A stretch of DNA of 64,000 nt from VGLO01 sp964599285 (GCA_964599285.1 CAZREI010000003.1:6444-70443), one strand, 5' to 3'; numbered from the stretch's first letter, positions 49,782 to 57,418 are shown. A program made the numbers and translations. Notes: generated by a model from the sequence alone, not told the origin.

Positions 49782-51488
49782 ATGAATATCCAAAATAAAA
49801 TTAAAATAGCTGCTTTTTTTACAGTTAGTTTTTTGGTGCTATGGTTGGCGCCAAGTGCCAAAGCCGCCAGCGTGGGGGATGTCGTCAACTTTAATGTGGA
49901 TTCCGGTTACGATGCCCAAGCCCGCTTGCAGGTTCCGGCCACCCTGGTAAAAATTACCCCCAGTCTTTACTTTTACGTCCAAACCGATTGGTGGACGGCG
50001 CAATCTGGCGCAAAACAAATAGATATATTAACCCAGCTGGAAAGCCTTTCGTCTGAATTTAGCAGCCATATCTATCCCGCGCTGACCTCTCAATTCGGCT
50101 TTGACTCAAGGCCCGGCATTGATAACGATGCCCACATTGGCGTGCTGTTTGAAGCAATGAAGGAACCCAACGCCGGCTATTTTCGCCAAAATGACCAGTA
50201 TCCAAAATTGCAGGTTCCTGATTCCAACGAACGGGACATGGCTTACCTTTCGCTTTCGCTGCTGTCTACTCCAAGCCAAATGAAAGTAGTGCTGGCTCAC
50301 GAGTTCATGCACCTGATTATTTTTAACCAAAAAAATAAGTTACGCGGTGTGCAAGAAGAAACGTGGCTGGACGAAGCAAGGTCAGACTACACTTCAACCT
50401 TTTTGGGCTATGACGACGCTTACGAGGGCAGCAATTTGCAAGCGCGTGTCAAAGATTTTTTGGCCAGCCCCTCCGATTCAGTGCCTGAATTTTTAAACAC
50501 CAAATATGATTTTGCCTCGGCGCATTTGTTTGCAGAGTACCTAGTTGAGCGCTATGGCATCGGCGTTTTGTCCGATTCTTTGCAGAGCAATTCGGTGGGC
50601 ATTGAAAGTATTAACGCCGCGCTGGCCAAAAATGGCTATCGCGAAGATTTTGCCCAAGTTTTTACCAACTGGACTATTGCCCTTGCCGTTAATAACTGCG
50701 CCATTGATTCCCACTACTGCTACACCAGCGCCAACCTTTCAAATTTGCGTATCAACCCGACGTTGCTGTTTTTGCCGTTGAGCGGCAACAGCTCGCTTTC
50801 TATTAATAATGTCACTAAAAACTGGGCGCCCAACTGGCAAAAAATTATCGGCGGCAGTGGCGACCTGACCTTGCAATTTTCCAGCCTGACCGGATTAAAT
50901 TTCAAAGTGCCCTACATCACCTACGATAAAGGCAATAACGCTACCGTAAAATTTTTGGCGCTTGACAGCAAATCAAAAGGCCAAATTTCTATTAAGGATT
51001 TTGGCAGCCAGTACAATTCATTAGTCATCATTCCAACACTGCAAACCAAAACGTCCGGATTTTCCGGCGCGGAGCTGGCTTACCCTTATACCTTTACCAT
51101 TACCATTGCCGGCAACTTGCCCCAGGAAGATCCGGCACTAATTCAGCAGTTGCTGGATAAAATTCAATCTTTACAAAAACAAATTGCGGCTCTGCGGTCG
51201 GTCAATGGCGGTCAAAGCACGCCGTCCAGCGTTTGCCAACTATCCATTGATTTACGGGTCGGGTCATCGGGCAGCCAGGTTACCTGTTTACAAAAATTTC
51301 TAACAGCGCAAGGCCCCGCCATTTATCCGCAGGGCCTAGTTACCGGATATTTTGGCGCGCTGACCAAGGCGGCGGTTGTGCGTTTCCAGGAAAAATATAA
51401 AGCTGAAATTTTGCTTCCGCTGGGCCTGTCGCGGGGCACGGGATTTGTGGGAGCGGCCACCCGCCAGAAAATCAACAGTCTTTTATAA
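49782..51488 (+). CDS. Secreted zinc metallopeptidase with C-terminal peptidoglycan-binding domain
   Basis: 568 residues. A signal peptide (IAAFFTVSFLVLWLAPSAKAA) precedes a peptidase domain whose zinc motif is HEFMH in VVLAHEFMHLIIF (about 172-176), with WLDEARSDYTSTFLGYD providing the likely third ligand, the gluzincin pattern. A beta-rich middle domain follows (about 330-440). A coiled coil (LLDKIQSLQKQIAAL) then leads into a peptidoglycan-binding-1 module (LRVGSSGSQVTCLQKFLTAQ, YFGALTKAAVVRFQEKY, RQKINSLL). The same coiled-coil plus wall-binding unit is at the N-terminus of the giant surface protein. It likely processes surface proteins while bound to the wall. Confidence 0.88.
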   Translation: MNIQNKIKIAAFFTVSFLVLWLAPSAKAASVGDVVNFNVDSGYDAQARLQVPATLVKITPSLYFYVQTDWWTAQSGAKQIDILTQLESLSSEFSSHIYPALTSQFGFDSRPGIDNDAHIGVLFEAMKEPNAGYFRQNDQYPKLQVPDSNERDMAYLSLSLLSTPSQMKVVLAHEFMHLIIFNQKNKLRGVQEETWLDEARSDYTSTFLGYDDAYEGSNLQARVKDFLASPSDSVPEFLNTKYDFASAHLFAEYLVERYGIGVLSDSLQSNSVGIESINAALAKNGYREDFAQVFTNWTIALAVNNCAIDSHYCYTSANLSNLRINPTLLFLPLSGNSSLSINNVTKNWAPNWQKIIGGSGDLTLQFSSLTGLNFKVPYITYDKGNNATVKFLALDSKSKGQISIKDFGSQYNSLVIIPTLQTKTSGFSGAELAYPYTFTITIAGNLPQEDPALIQQLLDKIQSLQKQIAALRSVNGGQSTPSSVCQLSIDLRVGSSGSQVTCLQKFLTAQGPAIYPQGLVTGYFGALTKAAVVRFQEKYKAEILLPLGLSRGTGFVGAATRQKINSLL

Positions 51489-51501
51489 TACAAGCGCTTA
51501 C

Positions 51502-51530
51502 AAAAATCGCATTGACTTATGCGGTTTTTT
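51502..51530 (+). terminator. Terminator hairpin before murB
   Basis: AAAAATCGCAT pairs with ATGCGGTTTTTT (one wobble) around TGACTT. The loop contains most of the -35 box TTGACT of the murB promoter, so termination and initiation signals overlap. Confidence 0.75.
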
Positions 51531-51540
51531 GTTGTAGTAA
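51512..51540 (+). promoter_or_regulatory. murB promoter, near-leaderless
   Basis: TTGACT, an exact 17-bp spacer and TAGTAA. The -10 box ends 9 bp before the ATG at 51550. TAATAT three bases further is an alternative -10. Confidence 0.55.
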
Positions 51541-51549
51541 TATCAATAT

Positions 51550-52527
51550 ATGAACGATGAAGTTTTCCTTGCGCTGAAAAAATCTTTGCCGGGCATTCAG
51601 AAAAATATTTTGCTCAAAGACCACACTACCTTCCAAATTGGCGGACCGGCCAAATATTTTTTAGTTGCCCAAAAAAAAGAAGACATTATTAAAGCCTTAA
51701 CGTTGGCAAAGCAATTAAACCTGCCAGTTTTTATTTTGGGGGGAGGCAGTAATATTCTGGCTTCTGATCAAGGGTTTGATGGTTTGGTTATAAAAATCCA
51801 AAATAAAAAACCAAGCTTAAAGATACAGCAAAAAGCAGGAAATTTTTTTATTGAAGCGCCAGCCGGCACGGCCGTAAAAGATTTGGTAACATTTTCCACC
51901 AATAACGCATTGCAGGGGCTGGAATGGGCAGGGGGATTGCCTGGCACGTTTGGCGGCGCCATCCGCGGAAATGCCGGCGCTTTTGGGGGCGAAACCAAAG
52001 ACAGCATTTTTCAAGTACAGGCTTTGGATGAAAATCTGAATATAAAAATAGTGTCTAATGCCCAGTGCCAATTTTCTTACCGAAATTCCATTTTTAAGCA
52101 AAAAAATTGGATTGTCCTTTCAGCAACCATAAAACTAACAAAGGGAGATAAAAAAAATCTCAAAGCCACGGCCAAGGCTAACGCGGATTACAGAACCAAT
52201 CGCCATCCGCTGAATTTTCCCAACGCCGGAAGCATTTTTAAAAATTGCGATTTTGAATCGTTTTCCCTGTCGCACCAAAAAAATCTTTTAGCAGTGGTAA
52301 AAAAAGATCCTTTCCCGGTGGTGCCAACGGCTTATTTAATTTCTGAAGCGGGACTGAAGGGCACTACCATTGGCGGCGCAAAAGTGTCAGAAAAGCACCC
52401 TAATTTTATTGTGAATGTGGGAGGTGCCAAGGCAAAGGACGTGTTGGCAGTCATTGATATTAATAAAAAAAATATCAAAGAAAAGTATAATGTCACCTTA
52501 GAACAAGAAGTGCAATATCTATCATAG
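51550..52527 (+). CDS. murB: UDP-N-acetylenolpyruvoylglucosamine reductase MurB
   Basis: 325 residues. MurB reduces UDP-GlcNAc-enolpyruvate to UDP-MurNAc, the second committed step of peptidoglycan precursor synthesis, using FAD and NADPH. Visible motifs: DHTTFQIGGPAKYFL, VFILGGGSNILASDQGFDG (FAD-binding), GLEWAGGLPGTFGGAIRGNA, SYRNSIFK, NFPNAGSIFKNC and ISEAGLKGTTIGGAKVSEKH with the C-terminal catalytic glutamate region (LEQEVQYL). It is free-standing, away from other mur genes, with its own promoter. Confidence 0.95.
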   Translation: MNDEVFLALKKSLPGIQKNILLKDHTTFQIGGPAKYFLVAQKKEDIIKALTLAKQLNLPVFILGGGSNILASDQGFDGLVIKIQNKKPSLKIQQKAGNFFIEAPAGTAVKDLVTFSTNNALQGLEWAGGLPGTFGGAIRGNAGAFGGETKDSIFQVQALDENLNIKIVSNAQCQFSYRNSIFKQKNWIVLSATIKLTKGDKKNLKATAKANADYRTNRHPLNFPNAGSIFKNCDFESFSLSHQKNLLAVVKKDPFPVVPTAYLISEAGLKGTTIGGAKVSEKHPNFIVNVGGAKAKDVLAVIDINKKNIKEKYNVTLEQEVQYLS

Positions 52528-52652
52528 TTGTTAGTTTAAGGTTTCAAGTTTTAGTTAAATAGTTTATAGTTAAACCAATAACCACTAGAACTTAAACTAA
52601 CAGCCACGCCGCCTTTTTGCGGCGCGGCCGGAACTTAAAACTAAAAACTACT
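52528..52652. repeat. Palindromic spacer of AGTTTAAG words before hpf
   Basis: Left arm: GTTGTTAGTTTAAGGTTTCAAG and TTTTAGTTAAATAG words. Right arm: CTAGAACTTAAACTAAC and GGAACTTAAAACTAAAAACT. A GC stem (GCCACGCCGC...GCGGCGCGGC) lies in the right part. It has the same architecture as the other spacers but with its own word and no REP-like core. Confidence 0.65.
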
Positions 52653-52997
52653 ATGCGCATCATAATTAAAACTAAAAACCTTGAACTGACCGATGCTCTT
52701 AACGCGTATGTGCAAAAACACTTTCAGGCAATTGGAAAATTGGTAAAAGACAACGCAGACATTTTTGTGGAAATTGAAAAGGAAACTCTGCACCATCGCA
52801 AAGGCCAGGTCTTTTGCGCGGAAGCCGAAGTCATCTTGCCCGGCAAAAAAATTATGGCCAAGGCAAAGGCAGACGACTTATTAAAAGCCATCGTCCAGGT
52901 AAAAAAAGAACTGGAAAGGGAAATAAAAAACCACAAAACCAAAACCATAGAACTGCCGCGCCGCCAATTTAGAAAAATCAAAAAAGAAATAACATAA
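52653..52997 (+). CDS. hpf: Ribosome hibernation promoting factor HPF/RaiA
   Basis: 114 residues from ATG 52653. It is a short-form HPF that binds the 30S decoding centre and silences ribosomes in starvation. MRIIIKTKNLELTDALNAYV and IFVEIEKETLHHRKGQVFCA give the beta-alpha-beta-beta-beta-alpha fold, followed by AEVILPGKKIMAKAKADDLL and a basic C-terminal helix (RRQFRKIKKE). There is no long-form dimerisation domain. A strong terminator follows. Confidence 0.92.
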   Translation: MRIIIKTKNLELTDALNAYVQKHFQAIGKLVKDNADIFVEIEKETLHHRKGQVFCAEAEVILPGKKIMAKAKADDLLKAIVQVKKELEREIKNHKTKTIELPRRQFRKIKKEIT

Positions 52998-53009
52998 CTA
53001 TAAATAACG

Positions 53010-53043
53010 TAAACCAAAATCGGCCCGAAGGCCGATTTTGGTT
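53010..53043. terminator. Intrinsic terminator after hpf
   Basis: AAACCAAAATCGGCC and GGCCGATTTTGGTTT form a perfect 15-bp stem around CGAA, followed by TATATT. Confidence 0.9.
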
Positions 53044-53107
53044 TATATTATTTTGTTTGCATCCCAGGGAAATACTCTTAATTTTCATTAAAAGTGCGTT
53101 AATGAAA

Positions 53108-53147
53108 GTATAGAGTAAAATAGAAACGTTTCCTTTTTACTCTATAC
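53108..53147. repeat. 40-bp palindrome family P, copy P1
   Basis: GTATAGAGTAAAA and TTTTTACTCTATAC are the arms, with GAAACGTTTC at the centre. It is the first of three near-identical palindromes (P2 at 54154, P3 at 54763). It lies between hpf and the amidase gene. Confidence 0.92.
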
Positions 53148-53165
53148 CCAGTTTAAGTGCAGCGC

Positions 53166-53194
53166 TTGCTTTTTCATCATAAATTTTGTAAAGT
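53166..53194 (+). promoter_or_regulatory. Amidase promoter
   Basis: TTGCTT, an exact 17-bp spacer and TAAAGT. The leader would be ~43 nt and carries AAAGGAGGG (about 9 bp before the ATG), one of the strongest Shine-Dalgarno sequences in the window. Confidence 0.6.
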
Positions 53195-53243
53195 TATCGT
53201 AGTTCGCTCAATGTTCTGAACCTTGACAAAGGAGGGTTCTTCA

Positions 53244-54065
53244 ATGAACCGCACGACCGCTCTGCTGCTCTTGGCCGATTGTCTGATTATGTTTGTTGGC
53301 CAGATATACGCGCCACTGAATGTCGGCGCGCAAGGCACGCCAACAGAAACGCAAAAAGTTGGCGAAGCGATCAAGCCGCCTGAAGTGAAAAGAGGTGATG
53401 CAGTTCGTTTGTCTCGTCGGATGTACAACCCCAAGGAGTATGTAGATAAAACAACGGTCGCCGCCAATCTCTGGTTCGAGCTTGGAGAGCAATACTTTTG
53501 GTTTGTGGATTGGGACGCCGACCGAAAGCCATTTACCGCTCTTGTCATCCACCACAGCGCCACCAGTCAAGACGCAACTGCGGACGAAATTGATAAAATC
53601 CAGGAAGAGCGGCTTTATGTGCCTCGATACAAAAGCGCCAGCACAATGCCTTTTGTCAAAAATCTGCCTGTTCATTCAGGTCATGTGATTAACGACAAAG
53701 AGCGCTTTATTTCTTATCACCACTTGGTCTACCATGATGGAAAAGTGACTACCGAACTTTCACCGCTACGAAAAGTGAAAGATCAGTGGTACATTGACCA
53801 TGTTGGCTGGCACGCTGGCGCCAATAAAGATCCAAAAGGAGAAAACGGCTGGAGTTTGAATTGCCGATCGATTGCCATTTGCCTTATCGGAGATTTTTCT
53901 GATAAGGACCCGTCCGATGCGCAACTAAAAGCGATTGCGGGTTTGGTCGCTCACTACCGAGGCTTCAATCCGAAGTTGACGGTCATCGGCCATCGTGATC
54001 ATGCAAAAACCGTGTGTCCGGGAAACGGCTGGGAGGTCTGGCGGGAAAAAATCGTAGGGGAGTAG
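53244..54065 (+). CDS. Secreted N-acetylmuramoyl-L-alanine amidase (amidase_2/PGRP type)
   Basis: 273 residues from ATG 53244, chosen because AAAGGAGGG precedes it. The N-terminus (TALLLLADCLIMFVGQIYAP) is a signal peptide or anchor. The zinc amidase domain shows LVIHHSATS, FISYHHLVYHDG, HVGWHAGAN, RSIAICLIGDFS and VIGHRDHAKTVCPG, giving the two histidines and the C-terminal H/C ligand pattern of T7-lysozyme-like amidases. It cuts between MurNAc and the stem peptide. Codon use is more even and GC-rich, and the translation signal stronger, than in adjacent genes. The gene is flanked by palindromes P1 and P2 and has its own terminator, which suggests an acquired cassette. Confidence 0.92.
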   Translation: MNRTTALLLLADCLIMFVGQIYAPLNVGAQGTPTETQKVGEAIKPPEVKRGDAVRLSRRMYNPKEYVDKTTVAANLWFELGEQYFWFVDWDADRKPFTALVIHHSATSQDATADEIDKIQEERLYVPRYKSASTMPFVKNLPVHSGHVINDKERFISYHHLVYHDGKVTTELSPLRKVKDQWYIDHVGWHAGANKDPKGENGWSLNCRSIAICLIGDFSDKDPSDAQLKAIAGLVAHYRGFNPKLTVIGHRDHAKTVCPGNGWEVWREKIVGE

Positions 54066-54074
54066 CACGTTAGG

Positions 54075-54125
54075 CCCTGATTCCATGTAGTACCACATAC
54101 CACATGGAATCAGGGTTTTTATTTT
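54075..54125 (+). terminator. Terminator of the amidase gene
   Basis: CCCTGATTCCATGT and ACATGGAATCAGGG form a perfect 14-bp stem, followed by TTTTTATTTT. Confidence 0.92.
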
Positions 54126-54153
54126 CTACCGAAATCCATCAGCCATTTTAAAA

Positions 54154-54193
54154 GTATAGAGTAAAAAAGAAACGTTTCTTTTTTACTCAATAG
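54154..54193. repeat. 40-bp palindrome family P, copy P2 (overlaps next promoter)
   Basis: GTATAGAGTAAAAAAGAAAC continuing into GTTTCTTTTTTACTCAATAG. The right arm contains the -35 box TTTACT of the PaaX/Cas2-like gene's promoter, so a protein bound here could control that promoter. Confidence 0.92.
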
Positions 54194-54210
54194 ATGATAT
54201 ATGGTATAAT
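54182..54210 (+). promoter_or_regulatory. Promoter of the PaaX/Cas2-like gene
   Basis: TTTACT (inside palindrome P2), an exact 17-bp spacer and a consensus TATAAT. The -10 box ends 17 bp before the ATG at 54228; GAGG lies about 13 bp before the ATG, at the predicted transcript start. Confidence 0.7.
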
Positions 54211-54227
54211 GAGGAAAAATAAAATTC

Positions 54228-54758
54228 ATGAAGTTGCCCATTACCGATCAATTTCTTTACGATATCTTTAATGCCATTAGCGAAGAGGAAGATACCTGGC
54301 ATTTTTTAGTTCATCCACCCCGAACATTAGGACATATAGCCTGGGATACTGATGATCCAATCTACCAGAAGTACTACAAGATAATGACCCCGCAAAAATT
54401 TTCCTGGTTAATACACTACCTAAAGAAAAATAATTTTATTAGAGTTAAAAACCTGGAGGGCAAAAAGGGGATTGCCATTACTAAAAAGGGAATTTCTAAA
54501 GTATTGCAAGCAAGCTTTAAGCTGGAAAATAAAAAGAAAAGGAGCGACGGCAAATGGATTATGCTGATATTTGATATGCCCAAGAAATATGAAAAAGCGC
54601 GGAAATTATTAAGAAGTATTCTGGAAAATTTGGGGTATAAACTTTTGCAACATAGCGTATGGGTTTGCCCTTTTGACGTATTAGAAAAAACCGAAACATT
54701 ATTGCAAACACATTCGCTGGACGAATATATCAGGATCTTCCTAATAGAAGAGCTTTAG
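54228..54758 (+). CDS. Winged-helix protein with C-terminal PaaX/Cas2-like ferredoxin-fold domain
   Basis: 176 residues. The N-terminal ~100 residues look like a winged helix (KFSWLIHYLKKNNFIRVKNL, GIAITKKGISKVLQASF). The C-terminal ~70 residues read KWIMLIFDMPKKYEKARKLL, RSILENLGYKLLQHSVWVCP and EYIRIFLIEEL. The IFDMP strand, R-x-x-L-R-x-x-L-x-x-x-G and LQxSVWV motifs match the Cas2-like domain of PaaX-family regulators, which automatic annotation sometimes calls Cas2. There is no CRISPR array or cas1 here. It is bracketed by palindromes P2 (in its promoter) and P3 (5 bp after its stop), so it probably binds them. Whether it is only a regulator or also has nuclease activity cannot be told. 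Confidence 0.75.
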   Translation: MKLPITDQFLYDIFNAISEEEDTWHFLVHPPRTLGHIAWDTDDPIYQKYYKIMTPQKFSWLIHYLKKNNFIRVKNLEGKKGIAITKKGISKVLQASFKLENKKKRSDGKWIMLIFDMPKKYEKARKLLRSILENLGYKLLQHSVWVCPFDVLEKTETLLQTHSLDEYIRIFLIEEL

Positions 54759-54762
54759 AAAG

Positions 54763-54802
54763 ATATAGAGTAAAATAGAAACGTTTCTTTTTTACTCTAT
54801 AT
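54763..54802. repeat. 40-bp palindrome family P, copy P3
   Basis: ATATAGAGTAAAATAGAAAC continuing into GTTTCTTTTTTACTCTATAT. It lies 5 bp beyond the stop codon of the PaaX/Cas2-like gene and could also serve as its terminator because of the T-run in the right arm. Confidence 0.92.
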
Positions 54803-54890
54803 CATGGATATGGTGAATGTTATGGCCATTTCTTAATTCAGGTATGGCTTTTTATATTTTTGACGTCCTCGATTGTGGTTCTTAACCCCG

Positions 54891-54919
54891 TTGCTAAAAT
54901 GGGATTTTTTGGTTAGAGT
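54891..54919 (+). promoter_or_regulatory. secA promoter, leaderless
   Basis: TTGCTA, an exact 17-bp spacer and TAGAGT, with the -10 box ending 6 bp before the secA ATG. Transcription should start at or next to the A of the start codon. A weak GCCAT...ATGGC hairpin with T-run (54825-54855) precedes it. Confidence 0.55.
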
Positions 54920-54925
54920 TACACT

Positions 54926-57418
54926 ATGAGTATATTTACCAAATTATTTGGGAATGCAAATGAAACGTATGTCAAGAATTTGCAACCCATCATAGAAAAA
55001 ATCAATTCTTTTGAACCGGAACTACAGAAACTATCTGACGCGGAATTAAAAAACAAAACAAAAGAATTTAAAGATCAGCTGTCCCAAGGCCAAACATTGG
55101 ACGATCTTTTACCCGAAGCTTTTGCCACCGTCAGGGAAGCTTCAAGGCGCGCTTTAAACCAGCGCCATTTTGATGTGCAGTTAATTGGCGGCATGGTTTT
55201 GCATCAGGGGAAAGTGGCTGAAATGCGCACGGGCGAAGGAAAAACCTTGTCGGCAACGCTGCCAGCTTATTTGAATGCTCTGGAAGGCAAAGGCGTGCAC
55301 ATTGTTACGGTCAACGATTACTTGGCCAAGCGTGACATGGTTTGGATGGGCCAAATTTACGGAGCTTTGGGGCTTAGCACCGGATGTGTCACTGGGGAAT
55401 CGGGTTACGTGTACGATGCCTCTTTTGTAAATATTCCGGAAGATAAAGAACGCGATCTTGTCGGCGGTTTTAAAGTAGTGCAGGATTTTTTAAAGCCTTC
55501 AACCAAAAAAGAAGCCTACGACGCCGACATTACCTACGGCACCAACAATGAGTTTGGGTTTGATTATTTGCGCGACAATATGGTGTATGATTTAGGCCAG
55601 CAAGCCCAGCGCGGCCACCACTATGTGATTGTGGACGAGGTGGATTCGGTGTTAATTGATGAGGCGCGCGTGCCATTGATTATTTCCGGACAAGCCGAAG
55701 ACGCCAGCCAAAAATATTATCAATTTGCCAAAGTAGTGGCGCCCTTGGAAAAAGAAACCGACTACGTGCTGGATGAAAAATTAAAAGCCGTCAACTTTAC
55801 CGAAGAAGGGCAAAACAAAGTGGTGGCAAGGCTGGGGTCCGACCCGTGGGCAGAAAACGACATTACCACCACCCATCAATTGGAAGCGGCGCTGAAAGCC
55901 AAAACGTTATTTTTGCGCGATCGCGATTACGTGGTTAAAGGCCAGGACATTATGATTATTGATGAATTTACCGGTCGCATGTTGCCCGGGCGCCGATGGA
56001 GCGCCGGTTTGCATCAGGCGGTGGAGGCCAAAGAAGGCGTGCACATTCAGCCCGAGTCCATAACGCTGGCGACTATTACGTTTCAAAATTATTTTCGTTT
56101 GTACAAAAAAATTTCCGGCATGACCGGCACGGCTTTGACGTCGGCTGAGGAATTAGACAAAGTATACAAGCTGGATGTGGTGGTTATTCCCACCCATCGG
56201 CCGATGGTGCGCCAGGATTTTTCTGACAAAATTTTTAAAACCGAGGAAGGGAAATTCAAAGCGGTGGTCAGTCAGATTAGAGAGTTAAACCAAAAAGGCC
56301 AGCCGGTTTTGGTGGGGACGCGGTCGGTGGAACGCAACGAATTTTTGGGAAAATTATTGGCCCGCGAAGGCATTGCGCACCGGATTTTAAACGCCAAAAA
56401 CCATGAAAAGGAAGGAGAAATTATTGCTCAAGCCGGAAAAATGGGAGCGGTGACCATCGCCACCAACATGGCCGGCCGCGGCGTAGACATTATTTTAGGA
56501 GGGAATCCGCCAGTACCCGAAGACGCGGCAAAAGTGCGGGAACTTGGTGGCCTGTATGTTTTGGGAACCGAACGCCATGACGCGCGCAGAATTGATAATC
56601 AGTTAAGAGGCCGCGCGGGTCGGCAGGGCGACCCGGGGGCTTCGCAGTTTTTTGTTTCGCTGGAAGACGACCTGATGCGCATTTTTGGCGGCGACAAGAT
56701 AAAGTCGCTGATGACGGCATTGAATGTGCCCGATGACGAACCCATTCAGGCAAAAATTATTTCGGGAGCACTGGAATCCGCCCAGCAAAAAATTGAGGGC
56801 TTCAACTTTGACGCGCGCCACCACGTCCTGGAATATGATGATGTGATGAATAAACACCGAGAAATAATTTACAAGAAACGACGAGCGTTTCTTGAAATTT
56901 CCAATTCCCCCAGCCTCGACTCGCAGAGCTCGTCGATGCGAGGCGGGCAATTACCAATTTCCAATGAAATCCTAAATTCTGAAGAAATGGGAAAAAAGAA
57001 ACAGGAATTAGGCGAGGAACAATTTTTTCAGGTGGTAAAATTTGTTGGTTTGAAAGTGATAGACACGCTGTGGCAAGATCACTTAACTAACATGGAACAC
57101 ATGCGAGATTCGGTAAGGCTTCGCGCGTACGGAGGCAAAGATCCGCTAGTGGAATACAAAAACGAGGGCAGGCAATTATTCACGTGCTTGCTGGAAGAAA
57201 TGGATGTGGCCATTGCAAATAATATTTTGACCGCGCACGTGCATCAAGGCGCGCCACCAAATCTGTCATTGCGAGGCGCACCGAAGCAATCTGACGAAGT
57301 CGGCCGTAACGATTTATGTCCCTGTGGTTCAGGGAAAAAATGGAAAAAATGCGGGATGTTAAACACTAAAGAGCACCAGGAATTAATGGCCACGCTTAGC
57401 GTGGCTAAACCTCACTGA
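54926..57418 (+). CDS. secA: Preprotein translocase ATPase SecA with repeat-derived insertions
   Basis: 830 residues. SecA drives preproteins through SecYEG. NBD1 has MRTGEGKTLSATLPAYLNAL (Walker A) and VDEVDSVLIDEARVPLIISG. NBD2 has TRSVERNEFLGKLL, ATNMAGRGVDIILGGNPP and LRGRAGRQGDPGASQFFVSL. The C-terminal zinc motif CPCGSGKKWKKC is kept. Between YDDVMNKHREIIYKKRRAFL and VIDTLWQDHL only ~50 residues remain. That helical-wing region is shorter than in E. coli SecA by my rough count, and part of it (NSPSLDSQSSSMRGGQLP) is encoded by palindromic repeat sequence. A REP-like element (57264-57292) encodes LSLRGAPKQSD in the linker before the zinc motif. Confidence 0.95.
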   Translation: MSIFTKLFGNANETYVKNLQPIIEKINSFEPELQKLSDAELKNKTKEFKDQLSQGQTLDDLLPEAFATVREASRRALNQRHFDVQLIGGMVLHQGKVAEMRTGEGKTLSATLPAYLNALEGKGVHIVTVNDYLAKRDMVWMGQIYGALGLSTGCVTGESGYVYDASFVNIPEDKERDLVGGFKVVQDFLKPSTKKEAYDADITYGTNNEFGFDYLRDNMVYDLGQQAQRGHHYVIVDEVDSVLIDEARVPLIISGQAEDASQKYYQFAKVVAPLEKETDYVLDEKLKAVNFTEEGQNKVVARLGSDPWAENDITTTHQLEAALKAKTLFLRDRDYVVKGQDIMIIDEFTGRMLPGRRWSAGLHQAVEAKEGVHIQPESITLATITFQNYFRLYKKISGMTGTALTSAEELDKVYKLDVVVIPTHRPMVRQDFSDKIFKTEEGKFKAVVSQIRELNQKGQPVLVGTRSVERNEFLGKLLAREGIAHRILNAKNHEKEGEIIAQAGKMGAVTIATNMAGRGVDIILGGNPPVPEDAAKVRELGGLYVLGTERHDARRIDNQLRGRAGRQGDPGASQFFVSLEDDLMRIFGGDKIKSLMTALNVPDDEPIQAKIISGALESAQQKIEGFNFDARHHVLEYDDVMNKHREIIYKKRRAFLEISNSPSLDSQSSSMRGGQLPISNEILNSEEMGKKKQELGEEQFFQVVKFVGLKVIDTLWQDHLTNMEHMRDSVRLRAYGGKDPLVEYKNEGRQLFTCLLEEMDVAIANNILTAHVHQGAPPNLSLRGAPKQSDEVGRNDLCPCGSGKKWKKCGMLNTKEHQELMATLSVAKPH
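56894..56980. repeat. Palindromic repeat within secA (helical-wing region)
   Basis: GAAATTTCCAATTCC on the left and ACCAATTTCCAATGAAATCC on the right enclose the imperfect stem CCTCGACTCGCAGAGC/TCGTCGATGCGAGG. The word structure is that of the intergenic palindromic spacers, yet the frame is kept. Confidence 0.75.
57264..57292 (+). repeat. REP-like copy R11 inside secA
   Basis: TGTCATTGCGAGGCGCACCG followed by AAGCAATCT, nearly identical to intergenic copy R4, read in frame as LSLRGAPKQSD just before the SecA zinc-binding tail. Confidence 0.92.

Noticed and set aside
54228..54758. CRISPR adaptation gene cas2
   Set aside because: The C-terminal domain is Cas2-like, but there is an N-terminal winged helix, no cas1, no other cas gene and no array. 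The 40-bp palindromes are too few and too widely spaced to be CRISPR repeats. PaaX-like is the better name.
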